DNA of 34,935 bases, taken from Cytauxzoon felis (Eukaryota; Apicomplexa; Aconoidasida; Piroplasmida; Theileriidae). Where the stretch lies: positions 1 through 34,935 of the forward strand of contig JAIQCW010000075.1 in assembly GCA_020283715.1 (NCBI GenBank), read 5' to 3'. The notes beneath the pieces are model-generated. The model saw only the letters and a list, made by a program, of their open reading frames with translations. It was not told where the DNA came from and did no database searches. The first letter of the stretch is position 1, and every line of letters begins with the position of its first letter. Made by a program: the position numbers and the translations under genes. Shown one piece after another: positions 20,490 through 30,606 of this stretch.

Positions 20490-21242
20490 CTAAGAGATTA
20501 TCTAATTCCACAGCTTAATAATATTAATTACATGTAATGCATATAATTATCTAAATAATCTAACACGAAAATTATAAATATATGATTAGGTGTAAACATT
20601 TTTTATCACTAGTAGTGGTCTATGGCAACACAGAGGTTGCTAACCATATAGTTATTAGATGTATGTATTTTACTGGTGAGAGTTATGAATTTATTTTTAA
20701 TATTAATGTTATCATTTAAATGTTCTTATTGGTCAAGTAACTATTCAATAAACTTCCATTGTTGAGAGTAATTTGTGCAGCATATGTATGTTGATACAAA
20801 ATTAATAAATCTGAAGTATTTTCCACATGATTTAATCATTAGAGACTATAATTGTTCTATAATTATAATTATAATCTAATGTGTATGATTTCTGTAGAGT
20901 GCGGACTGTCATAATGGATTATCGTTAACGATTATAATCCTCTTACAGAAATCCAGTTTCCATTACAATTCTAACTGTAAATTATCTATTTTGTGTAGAT
21001 TTAGTGTTATAAATACTCTGTTTCATATGGAATCTTAGTGTGTTGCATGTGCATGTTGACCTAATGTTAAGTGAATGAATAGAATCCTTCATATATATTT
21101 TAATTTATAATAATTTCTAATACATTTTATATTTGTCAATTTGTATGGATCAATATACACGGATCCTATTCACTAATTTTATAAAGTGTGTAACAGTGTG
21201 TATCGCATAAAGTATACAATAAATAAAGTAATAGATATAAAG
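20490..21242. other. AT-rich intergenic region with long hairpin
   Basis: Part of the 1.09-kb divergent gap between SulP and the 175-aa protein gene. I see no coding region. It contains a nested inverted repeat at 20887-20953: outer arms gatttctgtagag / ctcttacagaaatc and an inner near-palindrome centred on cgttaacg (20916-20940). No tRNA or snRNA signature was recognised, and there is no dispersed element copy. Confidence 0.5.
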
Positions 21243-21882
21243 ATGGAAATTGATTGTTCTAATACTATAATTGGTAATATATTTAGTAAAGTTAGTTAAT
21301 ATTTAATCGTTTATATATATATTCTTATAGTATATAAATGATAGAATAGAATTTGATTTCATCAATAGAAATCATAATAATAAAAGATTAATATCACAAT
21401 ACAATCGCAGTCCCTCTATATTTAAAGGCTCTTTATTGGATGAAGCCAAAAATTCACTCAGATTTGATGTATCAACTCTATATAAATCACTCATTCATAA
21501 TATTCAAAATTCTAAAGGTATGTATGAATGTATAAGATCATAAATATATTCAGATGGAAATGATAAAGTTAAGTACAACATCCCGATATATGAAGTACTT
21601 CATAAAGTTATTTGTCTAACAGGTAAATATATCTAGTCTATATTATAACAACGTTTAGGTGCCGGTATTAGTATGGTAGGGATTGGACTATTAAGTTTAT
21701 TTGGGGTATGTGCCGCCGCTAGTACAGCATGTTCAATCACAATGTGCAACAAGTACATTGAAAATAATCCAACATACGATTGCACAAGATTAGAATATCC
21801 TGAAATTCAGAAATTTAACCCAATACCAGCCATCCCAGTGCATAATGATTATAAACCAATGTATATCACAAAGTACCGATAA
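21243..21882 (+). CDS. Single-TM protein of 175 aa, unknown
   Basis: Four exons: 21243-21290, 21331-21517, 21554-21622, 21659-21882, with introns of 40, 36 and 36 bp that keep one frame. The N-terminal 95 or so residues are polar and basic (RLISQYNRSPSIFKGSLLDEAKNS), followed by one hydrophobic helix near the start of the last exon (MVGIGLLSLFGVCAAASTAC) and a Pro/Tyr-rich tail with several Cys (SITMCNKYIENNPTYDC ... IPAIPVHNDYKPMYITKYR). No signal peptide. I do not recognise a family. The consistent splice sites and closing frame support a real gene. Confidence 0.68.
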
Positions 21883-21951
21883 ATTATGACCCAAGGAACG
21901 AAGTCGTAGGTGAAGTCTACCCTAGGTTCAATCATACTCATTTCTACCTCT

Positions 21952-22180
21952 TCCATCGAAGTCCAATCCATCATCCTCTTCCACTCGCCGTGGAGGCTCT
22001 TTCAATTATTCATCTCTAAAGAGTAAAGCCACTCCCGGAGATCGTGGCGGAAGTGTAATGTTTGGACCTCAAGTGGAGAACCTGGAAGCGATCTACGGGA
22101 GCTGGAAGGGGAAGTAAATAGAGAAGCTGACGGCAGGACGAAGGAAAGGTGGTTGTAACCTCAGGTGCAACGGCGAGTGG
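21952..22180 (+). repeat. Modular inverted-arm element, copy E10
   Basis: Plus orientation: a degenerate gaagtccaatcc box, ccactcgccgtggaggct, arm gccactcccggagatcgtggc, ggacctcaagtgg, arm ggaagcgatctacgggagct, ggaagtaaatag, agctgacggcagg, then cctcaggtg and cggcgagtgg. Located between the convergent 175-aa gene and adenosine kinase. Confidence 0.88.
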
Positions 22181-22271
22181 AAGAAGAGAGGTGGACTGCA
22201 CATCAGGATGAAAATATGGCAATTGTTGATTTGGTGAATAAATATTGTATAATATAAATATGTATGATAAA

Positions 22272-23330
22272 TTATGCAAATGTTGATTTAAATTCAGGAT
22301 AATCACATCCAAATCGTTTAACGGGAACACTTGAAGCGTAGTGTCCTGCTCTTACACAATCTTCTAGTGGTTTCTCTTGTACGAATTGTGATAGGAATCC
22401 TCCAACGAATGCATCACCTGCACCTGTACAAGAAACATGTACGCTATCATCTGGTCTTTTTTGAGCAACAGGAAATAATTTGACACCTTCTGCAGTAGCT
22501 ACAACTGTATCATTACGACCTTGTGTAACAACAACGACTCTCTCGCGTTTCTTATTCTCCTTCGGTAATTCTCTTAACCATTTAGCCACAGCCTTGACAT
22601 CATCCGATGGGTATCCAGACTCTTTAGCAAGTGTGAGGGCCTCTCCATCGTTACCAAATAATACATCAACATATTTCAATACATCAGATAGAGAATCTTT
22701 ATGATTTCTAACAACATATGGGTGTGATAGGCTAAAAGTAAATGGTCTATTGGTTTCAGAGGCGTATTTACCGACTTTTAGCAAAGGATCTGGAGATACT
22801 AACAAGGAATAACCACCTAAATAATAATAACCAGCTTTTTCTACCAATTTCCAATTCTCTGGTAAATCTAAATGCTTCTCTTTACCGTAATGAAGTGCTG
22901 CAGCACCTAAATATACGGCAAAAAGATAATCATTACCCGTAACAAGAACTGAACATGTACCGGTTGGTACACCTTCAACTCTATGAAAATGACCATCAAC
23001 GTTATACCTCTTAGCTCCCTCTTTTAATTCTTCGCCCCTTTCATCATTGCCAACACTACAAAAATATGTACAGACATTTTTGGGCTCCTTCAACATCCAT
23101 TGAAATAACTTTAAAGTATTAAATACTGCTCCTCCAACAAGGCAATCTACCTTGAATCTTGAATTTAAATCATTAAATAATTCAGAATGCTGCTCCGCAG
23201 TCAACAAATGATAATCGTCAGTCAATCCATGTTTGGCCAAGAATTGTTTGTCGACATTAGCAAGAGCAGCAGTTAACCCATCACCCAAGCCGAATAATAG
23301 ATTCTCTCTCAATTTCAAACCACTAGACAT
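22272..23330 (-). CDS. ADK: Adenosine kinase (PfkB family)
   Basis: Phosphorylates adenosine to AMP with ATP; purine salvage matters because apicomplexans cannot make purines de novo. The 352-aa product matches the eukaryotic adenosine kinase length and layout: LLFGLGDGLTAALANVDKQFLAKHGL, GGAVFNTLKLFQWML, CSVGNDERGEELKEGAK, GVPTGTCSVLVTG, and the PfkB signature SCTGAGDAFVGGFLSQ with the catalytic Asp at about residue 306. The opening LGDGLTAAL differs from the LGNPLLDI usual in animals, and GGAVFNTLK from GGATQNSIR, so substrate preference could differ. Single exon, with codon use less AT-biased than its neighbours. Confidence 0.85.
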   Translation of the reverse strand: MSSGLKLRENLLFGLGDGLTAALANVDKQFLAKHGLTDDYHLLTAEQHSELFNDLNSRFKVDCLVGGAVFNTLKLFQWMLKEPKNVCTYFCSVGNDERGEELKEGAKRYNVDGHFHRVEGVPTGTCSVLVTGNDYLFAVYLGAAALHYGKEKHLDLPENWKLVEKAGYYYLGGYSLLVSPDPLLKVGKYASETNRPFTFSLSHPYVVRNHKDSLSDVLKYVDVLFGNDGEALTLAKESGYPSDDVKAVAKWLRELPKENKKRERVVVVTQGRNDTVVATAEGVKLFPVAQKRPDDSVHVSCTGAGDAFVGGFLSQFVQEKPLEDCVRAGHYASSVPVKRFGCDYPEFKSTFA

Positions 23331-23390
23331 TTTAAAAAATGATAATAATAGTACAATTAAAAATTAATGGAGATGAAAAATCACTTGATT

Positions 23391-23487
23391 ATGAGGATGG
23401 TTATAAGGATGAGGATTGTTATAAGATGAGGATGGTTATAAGATGAGGATGGTTATAAGATGAGGATGGTTATAAAGATGAGGATTA
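23391..23487. repeat. 17-bp minisatellite
   Basis: Five to six tandem copies of gatgaggatggttataa with few changes, starting 60 bp upstream of the adenosine kinase start codon, so inside its likely promoter or 5' UTR. No coding role is seen. Confidence 0.85.
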
Positions 23488-23696
23488 GAATTAAAATGAG
23501 AATAAGTAGATGTGAAGATTGTATCGGTGTATCGATAATTGTCTTACACTTAAAATAACATAAGACACTCCATACATTTCACCCAATACCCCATAACCTC
23601 TATTCACATTGTTTGTTAACATGTAAAAAGTCTCAATGTGCATAAATCCAATCAACTAACTTTTATCCTATAGACAATCTCCATCCGATGTACAAT

Positions 23697-24098
23697 TCCT
23701 GCCGTCAGCTCTTCTCCACTTGAGGTTCAATACACCTCTCTTCCCACTCGCCGTGGAGGCCTTCTCCATTTACTTCCCATTCCAGCTCCCGTAGATCACT
23801 TTCAGGTAGTCCACTTTCACTTGAGGTTATATCCTCTATACCTATGCTTCCATCACTATCTTCTATTCCACCTTCATTTGTCTTTTAGACAACTCTTCAC
23901 TCGAGGTCTTCCACTCGGCGTGTAGCCTTTCCTATTGCTTACCCCTTCGCTTCCCTGATATCAGCTACGGGTTCCACTTGAGGTCCAATAACTACCTTCT
24001 TCACCGCCACGATCTCCGGGAGTGGCTATACTCTTCAGGGATAGGTAATTAAAAGAGCTCTTTGCAAGAGTAAGAGAGTTGGATTGTACCTCAGGCGG
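23697..24098 (-). repeat. Modular inverted-arm elements, tandem copies E11a/E11b
   Basis: The first part (23697-23828) holds cctgccgtcagct, ccacttgaggtt, ccactcgccgtgg and arm cagctcccgtagatcactt. The second (about 23880-24098) holds ccactcggcgtg, arm cgcttccctgatatcagct, ccacttgaggtcc, arm gccacgatctccgggagtggc and a gagctctttgcaag closing module. They lie between the adenosine kinase promoter and the 3' end of the CNNM-like gene. Confidence 0.85.
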
Positions 24099-24222
24099 AA
24101 CATCGTGTTGTAGACGAGTGTGTATATATAATATATATGTATATACTTATAATATCATTTTCAATAAAGTTTTCGGTTATCGAAATTATGGATTGAATTG
24201 ATATTTAGTAGTACATATTAAA

Positions 24223-26434
24223 TTAATTTGATTTAACATTGAAGAGTTCTTTAGAATCTAATTGTATTAATTCACATTCTGTAGAAGTAACGAAGACATT
24301 TTTTGATGTTTCGGGTTTGGAGTTATCATTAATAATGAATGGTGTTTCTTGATTCCATTTATATGATGTATCATTAGGATTTAAATTAGTAACAGTACCC
24401 TAAATAAATGAATATAGAGAGATATAGGGGATATGAAAATTTACCTTTAAAACTATTGTTAAAGGATGGTTAGGTATTACTATTTGTTTTTTAATAAGAT
24501 ATACACGATATTTACTTAATTTATCTAAATTTTCTTTACATGTACTTAATCCCAATGTTTCAAGTACTAATTCTGGATTAGTTATAGGGAAGATATTTAA
24601 AATTGAATTTAAAGTAAATGAACGTGGATCTTTAATAGTAATTAATGATTTATATAATGTACTACGTTGATTCATTCTAGCAATAGATGAACTCCTATTT
24701 AATTCAATACGTTCAGTATTATCTTCTAATCCTTCCTATAAATATTTATATATATATTAATATTAATATTAATAAATACAAACATGTAATATAACTTGAA
24801 ATATATCATCCATAGTAATAATACCAATATGAGAATATATAGGATCACCACTATTATTATTCATATCAACATCTCTAACAGCAGCTATATGTGTTGAATC
24901 TTCTTTAAAATGTGATAATACTGTTAATATACCACATGTAGAATCAACTGCATATGTTGGTTTACCTATTGTTTGTAATAAATCAGAAATCTTATAACTA
25001 GAACTTGTATCTATCAATAATAAATCTTTAACTAATAAAAATCCAAGTATACATTGCGATTTTGATCTATCTAATATTGGAATCTTAGTATAACCAGTAT
25101 GAGCTATCTCATTAATCACTGATGGTGTAATCACTGTATCTACAGTCAAACCATAAACACTCTCTATCGGTGTCATTATAGTCTTAGCTGATACTAATGA
25201 TAAATTCAAACATCCCTTCAATAACTTCGCCTCATCATTCGATATTACATCACCAACATCACTCTGTAAATCCACCAATGCCTTCAATTGCTGCCTATTA
25301 TATATAATCTGTGATGAACTACCTATATAATAATGTAATGAAATAAATCATATCAAAATTCTCAAATAATTAACAACATATAATCCACTCGAGGTCCAAT
25401 CCTACTCTTCATCTCCACCTTATCTTCCACTAGGCGTGGAGCCTTCTCTATTTATTTCCCCTTCCAACTCCCGTAGATCGCTTCCAGGTTCAACTGAGGT
25501 TATAAACCTTATTTCAGCGAGATACGTCTAAAGTGACGGAATTCATGTTTGAAGGGATAACTCAATGAATACAAAATGTAATTAAGTGAGGATGAGTAAA
25601 TTCAAAGAATCATCAAATTCCTTTTCAATGAGATATTGACATCAGGAATACATCCATTATTCATTGAGATATCTTCAGTAGTATCCCCAGAAATTGAGGA
25701 TTTCCTTCAAATTTTGGAGGTAAAAATGAAGAAGTGTAATAGTAGTACATGACCTCAAGTGGAGACCTCAGGTGGAGACCTCAAGTGTAACCCTTAGCTG
25801 ATCTCAGGGAAGCGGAGGGGGAAGTAAATAGAGAAGGCCACCACGGCGAGTGGAAAAGAGAGTAGGATTGGAGATCGAGTGTAGATTCACTGTATTAGTT
25901 TGTGTATAAGCATACCTATAAGGAGTGTAAGAAGAATAGAGAGTGGTTTAGTTATAGGGAAGAGCAAAATTTGTACGCATCTAGTAAAAAAGCTAAAAAA
26001 TGCGCATAATTGTAGCTGATAATTGAAAAATATAGCTTGGGGTAATATTTCACCAAGTATAGTTATAATAACAGAAGAAATGATAAATCCAAACGTACTA
26101 AAAATGATATGAAGAATGTATAAGATAAACTTACAAGTCAAATATATCTCCTATAAATAAAACAAGGGCCGCATTTATCATAGAATTACATGCTAATAAT
26201 GTAACCAATAAATAATTTGCATCACGTCTGAGAGGCAGAACTTTTTTTAGCTCGCCTTTGACTTACTACATCCTCAGGAGTTTGAGGGTCTACATGAGTC
26301 AATAAGTGTAATTGAAATATATCCAATGACATAAACCCTATGGTTAACCCCGAAAATATTGCACTAAATACCGAGCATACTACTGCCGAGGATATAGTAA
26401 CCCATTGTTGCATCTTATTCTTAATGACATCCAA
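24223..26434 (-). CDS. CNNM/CorC-like DUF21 + CBS membrane protein, with an A7 frame break
   Basis: Related to CNNM/Mam3/CorC proteins, linked to Mg2+ transport. Exons: 26135-26434, 25916-26097, 24784-25322, 24445-24735, 24223-24399; about 495 aa. DUF21 core: AIFSGLTIGFMSLDIFQLHLL, LPLRRDANYLLVTLLACN and IITILGEILPQAIF. CBS pair: MTPIESVYGLTVDTVI, GYTKIPILDR and GILTVLSHFKEDSTHIAAV, then GIITMDDIFQVILHEGLEDN. The first exon is broken once: seven A residues (26242-26248 as T on the plus strand) where six are needed to join RRAK to the conserved KVLPLRRDAN. That is a one-base indel, by assembly error, slippage or mutation. The 593-bp second intron (25323-25915) is mostly repeat copy E12; the other three introns are 37-48 bp. 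Confidence 0.88.
25385..25869. repeat. Composite foldback element with AT-rich core, copy E12, inside a CNNM intron
   Basis: Same plan as E9 but reversed: left ccactaggcgtgg module and arm cttccaactcccgtagatcgcttcc, core about 25497-25740 in opposite orientation (diverged; shares ggatttccttcaaattttgg), then cctcaagtgg boxes, arm gctgatctcagggaagcgg, ggaagtaaatag and a ccaccacggcgagtgg module. It makes up most of the 593-bp intron. Confidence 0.83.
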
Positions 26435-26860
26435 TAAGATAAATCACACTATAGAGTTATTGGGATACGTACATAAATACATGTACCAGAAAATTATCAT
26501 ATAAATTTAAGTGGGAATTGTTATTTAACATTATAATTACAGTCAAATTAATGAAATTACTTTAGCTTTATAATTTAAATTTAATGTTCATATTCCATAA
26601 TTATATTTATCACGTGTCACTTTGTCTACCCAGTGTCGTGATCCCTTTATCTCAATTCATTTCTTTGTCTTGTCTAATATAATTGCTCTTGTTTTATATT
26701 TAATCTTCACTAACCTCTTATAATAATATTTTTCATCCATTTGTTCAATATCCAATACTCTCGACGCAAGGTACTTACTAATACCACAACAATGTGACTC
26801 TAATCTAAGATTCCATAGAAATTACAACTCCTCTATATGTCATAACGTTGATAACTTCTG
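26435..26860. other. AT-rich divergent intergenic region
   Basis: Upstream of the CNNM-like start, up to repeat block E13. It should hold the CNNM promoter. No coding region, RNA gene or clear motif seen. Confidence 0.4.
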
Positions 26861-27212
26861 CATGAAGTCCAATCCTACTATTCTCTAGATTCGTTATTGG
26901 ACCTGAGGTCGTCTTGCAGACAGCTCTCTACATGAGGTTATAGACTTGCATTCTCTTGCAGAGGGCTCTTCCATTTATCTCACCCTCCGCTTCCCTGAGA
27001 TCAGCTGCGGGTACTCCACTTGAGGTCCAATCCAACCTTCGCCACGATCTCTGGGAGTGGCTCTACTCTTTTGAGATAGGTAATTAAAAGAGCTGACGGC
27101 AGGACTGACCCAGGTGGAAGTGGAACAGAGCTGGATTGGACTTTAGGTGGAACTGCAAGACCAACGGAAGAATGCCTAGTAGAAGAATAGGTGGATTGTA
27201 CTTCAGGTAGAG
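26861..27212 (-). repeat. Modular inverted-arm element, copy E13
   Basis: Minus orientation: gaagtccaatcc, cttgcagacagct, arm ctccgcttccctgagatcagct, ccacttgaggtcc, arm gccacgatctctgggagtggc, then gagctgacggcagg and degenerate boxes. This is the only copy found in a divergent gene gap (CNNM-like / profilin). Confidence 0.85.
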
Positions 27213-27633
27213 ACTCATACGTAGACAACATGTCAATCATGATAATCCTTCGGACCGACTCATATGTTCGCTTGGATACTTACTCCCTGAAGAGTATATT
27301 TCATGTATGGATATATGGCGGATGCGTATGATTTGGGAGGAAGGCTGGCATTGGAAAATTATGTTATAATTAAGAGTATGGAGTTTCTTAATAAAAAGTT
27401 ACATTGTCTATGGGTATGGTTTGAATCATTATGGGTAATTTTATGGTTCAGGTGTCATTATGGGTTATGTCTATGTGTTAATGATGGGTGATAATGGTTA
27501 GAATTGTGACGCTGTGTGCGTATATGTGCTATGGATGTGTGGGGACGTTGTGTGTATGTTGATTTTATTGCAACAATAGAGTATAATATTTATTGAATGA
27601 TAATTTGTTGTTATAATTAATATATATTTGAAA
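27213..27633. other. Intergenic region upstream of profilin
   Basis: Holds the likely profilin promoter. A GT-rich stretch at about 27410-27560 has scattered tatgggt-like words but no clear period. A 62-codon open frame at 27303 has no protein-like features I could support. No RNA gene recognised. Confidence 0.4.
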
Positions 27634-28175
27634 ATGGCTGATTGGGTACCTATATTGAAAGAATATGCATTGGGAAATAATGCTTGTTATGGAGCTGGCA
27701 TTGCTAATGTATGTGTAGATAATTGTATAACATTTTTTTAATAATTATATTATAGGGTGATGATTGTGAATTATTTGTAGCAGCTGATGTAGATAATGAA
27801 GGATTAAGATGGGATAGTGTATATAAAGATCCATATGATTATGAATGTTTAGATGAAGCTGGTAACCCGGTCAAAGTACCTATTGATGAAAAATTCACAA
27901 TTAAAGATGCATTTGAAAAGAAAACATCTACCACCGGTATCTTTTTAGGTGGGGAAAAATATACTTTTGCATCTTATGATGCTGCTATTGATGTTGGTTC
28001 AAGTACTTTCGAATGTATTTGTGCCGCCAAGACAAAAGGTGGTGCACATTTGATCAAAACACCCGGTAATTATATTGTTATAGTAGTCTATGATGAAGGT
28101 AGAGGACAAGATAAAACTACATCACGTATGGCCGCCTTCAATCTTGCGGAATATCTAGCCACTAACGGATATTAA
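27634..28175 (+). CDS. Profilin (apicomplexan type)
   Basis: Binds actin monomers and supports the actin-based gliding motility of apicomplexans; the Toxoplasma form is also sensed by host TLR11. Exons 27634-27708 and 27756-28175 (intron 47 bp) give 164 aa. Apicomplexan features: MADWVPILKEYALGN with CYGAGIAN, the acidic DDCELFVAADVDNEGLRW, GIFLGGEKYTFASYD, and the conserved TKGGAHLIKTPGNYIVIVVYDE followed by MAAFNLAEYLATNGY at the end. The length is right for the phylum (about 163-171 aa, longer than animal profilins). Confidence 0.96.
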
Positions 28176-28288
28176 ATAATATATTAATGTCAAACTCGAT
28201 ACATTTATAACATTAGTTATCTTATTACATCTGTCAGTTTATATTTTCTACTCATGTACAACACTCAAATCCGATCCAACTATCCTCT

Positions 28289-28483
28289 CCACTACGCCTT
28301 ATGTCCCATTGCATGGAGCTCCTCCAATTACCTATCCCTAAAGGGTAGAGCCACTCCCAGAGATCGTGGCAGATGTATAGTGATTGGACCTCAAGTGGTA
28401 CCCGCAGCTGATCTCAGGGAAGCGGAGGGGGAAGTAAATAAGGAAAGCCACCACGGCTAGTGGAAAGAAACGACCTCAGGTAT
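28289..28483 (+). repeat. Modular inverted-arm element, copy E14
   Basis: Plus orientation: degenerate ccactacgcc and cattgcatggagct terminal modules, arm gccactcccagagatcgtggc, ggacctcaagtgg, arm gctgatctcagggaagcgg, ggaagtaaata, ccaccacggctagtgg and cctcagg. It lies between profilin and NOP2 (tandem genes). Confidence 0.85.
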
Positions 28484-28643
28484 AGAAGACAAGACCATAA
28501 TATGTATACCTATTTTTAATATTATTGGATTTCTACCTACTTATGATATTAATTAATTACCATTTAACTTTAGTAAATACACATTTATACTACCATCTTG
28601 ACCCCATGGCCGATTTAATTCAGTTTATATTTTCTACCAAATA

Positions 28644-30604
28644 ATGGATGAATTCCTCTCAGATGACGAAGTAGAGGTAGCTGGTGAAGTTCCGGAGGTA
28701 CCACTCCCAGATATTATTGATGAGCCTTGTGTTGAGAGTGACTTGACGTCCGTTAAGGATCGTATAGAAACAATATGTGGAATTTTAAGTAATTGGAAGG
28801 ATATGGTTAAATTAAATAAAATAAAATCGAAAAGAGGTATATTTGTCTAGTAGTTTATTTCATCTACTCTTTAGAATCCTATGTAAATGAGTTAAAGCGT
28901 CTAGTAACTATATATTATGGCTACTCTGACGAATTATCTGACTATTTTATCAAGGTATTTATATTTATATATAGATAAATTATCCATCCCTTTCAGTTAT
29001 TTAATCCGGTTGAAGCTATTAGATTCTTCGACGCCAATGAACAACGACTACCAATTACCATCAGGACAAATACTCTAAAAACGAAGAGGTTAGTTATTAT
29101 TAATATAAATTTTCAACCTCCTTAAAGGAAAGAGTTGGCTATTTCACTGATCAATCGTGGAATAAATGTTGATCCAATCGGCGATTGGACCAAAGAAGGA
29201 CTTGTTATCCATTCATCAAAGGTACCAATTGGTGCCACACCTGAATATCTAGCCGGTCATTACATGTTACAATCAGCTTCTTCATTGATTCCTGTACTAG
29301 CTCTATCACCCAAACAAGGTATTTAATATACTCGCTGTTAAAATATAACTTTAGATGAAAAAATTCTCGATATTGCCGCAGCTCCCGGTGGTAAAACCAC
29401 TCACATTAGCCAATTAATGAATAATACCGGGCTAGTATATGCCAATGATATCGACAAAGACAGATGTAAAGCACTCGTCGCAAATATACATAGGTATGTA
29501 AATATCAGTCACTATATCATATCATTCTATTCTACTCTACTTTCCGCTCGCCTCCACCTGAGGTCGTCTTGCAGACAGCTTCTTCTATTTATCTCCCCTT
29601 CCAGCTCCCGTAGATCGCTTTCAGGTACTCCACTTGAGGTCAATAATCACTAATTCCACTACCATCATTTTTACCTCCAAAATTTGAAGGAAATCCTGAA
29701 TTTCTGGGGAAACTAATGAAGATATCTCAATCATCATTGAATGAAATTTAAATGTTAATACTTCATTGAAAAGGAATTTGATGATTGTATCTATTTTTAT
29801 CATCCTCACTTCATTCCATATTATATTGACTGAGATATCCTTACAAATATAGATTCAGTTACTTTATCCTCATCTCGTTGAGATTAGAAAATATACCTGG
29901 AAGCGATCTATGGGAGCTGGAAGGGGAAGTAAATAGAGAAGCTGTCTGCAAGACCAAAAGAGGTGGATTAGAGAGAGTTGGATTGGACCTCAAATGGATG
30001 GAATGTGAAGTAAACAATAGTTATTATTTCCTTGGTCTTTGTATCTTTCTTGTTGTCATATATATATAGAATGGGTATTAAAAATACGGTGGTGATTAAT
30101 TATGATGGTTTAGAGTTATTGGGTGTATTACCTCCATTGGATCGAATATTATGTGATGCTCCATGTTCTGGACTTGGGGTTATATCACGTGATCCATCTG
30201 TTAAAATAAAGAGGGGTCTTAATGATATTAAAGAGAATTCGATGTTACAAAAGAAATTAATTTGTGCATGTGTAGATATGCTTCGTGTTAATGGTTGTGT
30301 AGTATATTCAACTTGTAGTATATCAATAGAGGAGAATGAGGAAGTGATTGATTATTTGTTAAAGATGCGTGATGTAAAATTAGTATCAATTGATATGGGG
30401 ATTGGTTCACCTGGTATTTCTAGTTTCCGTGGTAAAAATTATCATCCTACAATATCTAAATATGCTAGAAGATTTTATCCACATTCTCATAATTTGGATG
30501 GATTTTTCGTAGCGAAGATTATAAAAATATCAAACAAGATTACAAAACGTGTTAAAAGACATCGCAATACAGAGGGTACAAAAATTAAACGTAAAAAACA
30601 ATAA
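28644..30604 (+). CDS. NOP2: NOP2/NSUN1-type rRNA m5C methyltransferase
   Basis: Nucleolar SAM-dependent enzyme that methylates a cytosine in large-subunit rRNA and is needed for 60S assembly. Six exons: 28644-28836, 28875-28954, 28997-29088, 29128-29318, 29355-29493, 30070-30604; 409 aa. Motifs in order: IRTNTLKTK, RRKELAISLINRGINVDP, VPIGATPEYLAGHYMLQSAS, the SAM-binding AAAPGGKTTHISQLM, the motif IV cysteine in DAPCSGLGVISRDPSVK, the catalytic TC of STCSISIEENEEV, and RRFYPHSHNLDGFFVAKI. A basic tail (KRVKRHRNTEGTKIKRKKQ) suits nucleolar targeting. It lacks the long N-terminal extension of yeast NOP2. Introns are 36-42 bp except the last (29494-30069, 576 bp), which carries element E15. 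Its stop is 2 bp from the Rab11-like stop on the other strand. Confidence 0.95.
29553..29997. repeat. Composite foldback element with AT-rich core, copy E15, inside a NOP2 intron
   Basis: Left: ccacctgaggt, cttgcagacagct, arm cagctcccgtagatcgctt, ccacttgagg. Core about 29640-29895, of which 29630-29790 equals 17542-17702. Right: ggaagcgatctatgggagct, ggaagtaaatag, agctgtctgcaagacc. It accounts for most of the 576-bp last intron of NOP2. Confidence 0.87.
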
Positions 30605-30606
30605 AT

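Noticed and set aside
27303..27491. 62-codon plus-strand open frame upstream of profilin
   Set aside because: Trp/Leu/Cys-rich from a GT-rich DNA stretch, no splice partner or family resemblance found.
17503..29809. Near-identical minus-strand open frames in the cores of E9 and E15 (about 60-70 codons)
   Set aside because: The shared peptide is explained by the 161-bp DNA identity; the third core does not keep it, and there is no supporting start context. Treated as repeat, not gene.
28837..30069. Reading NOP2 as several separate small genes
   Set aside because: The pieces join in frame over standard short introns into one protein with all NOP2 motifs in order.
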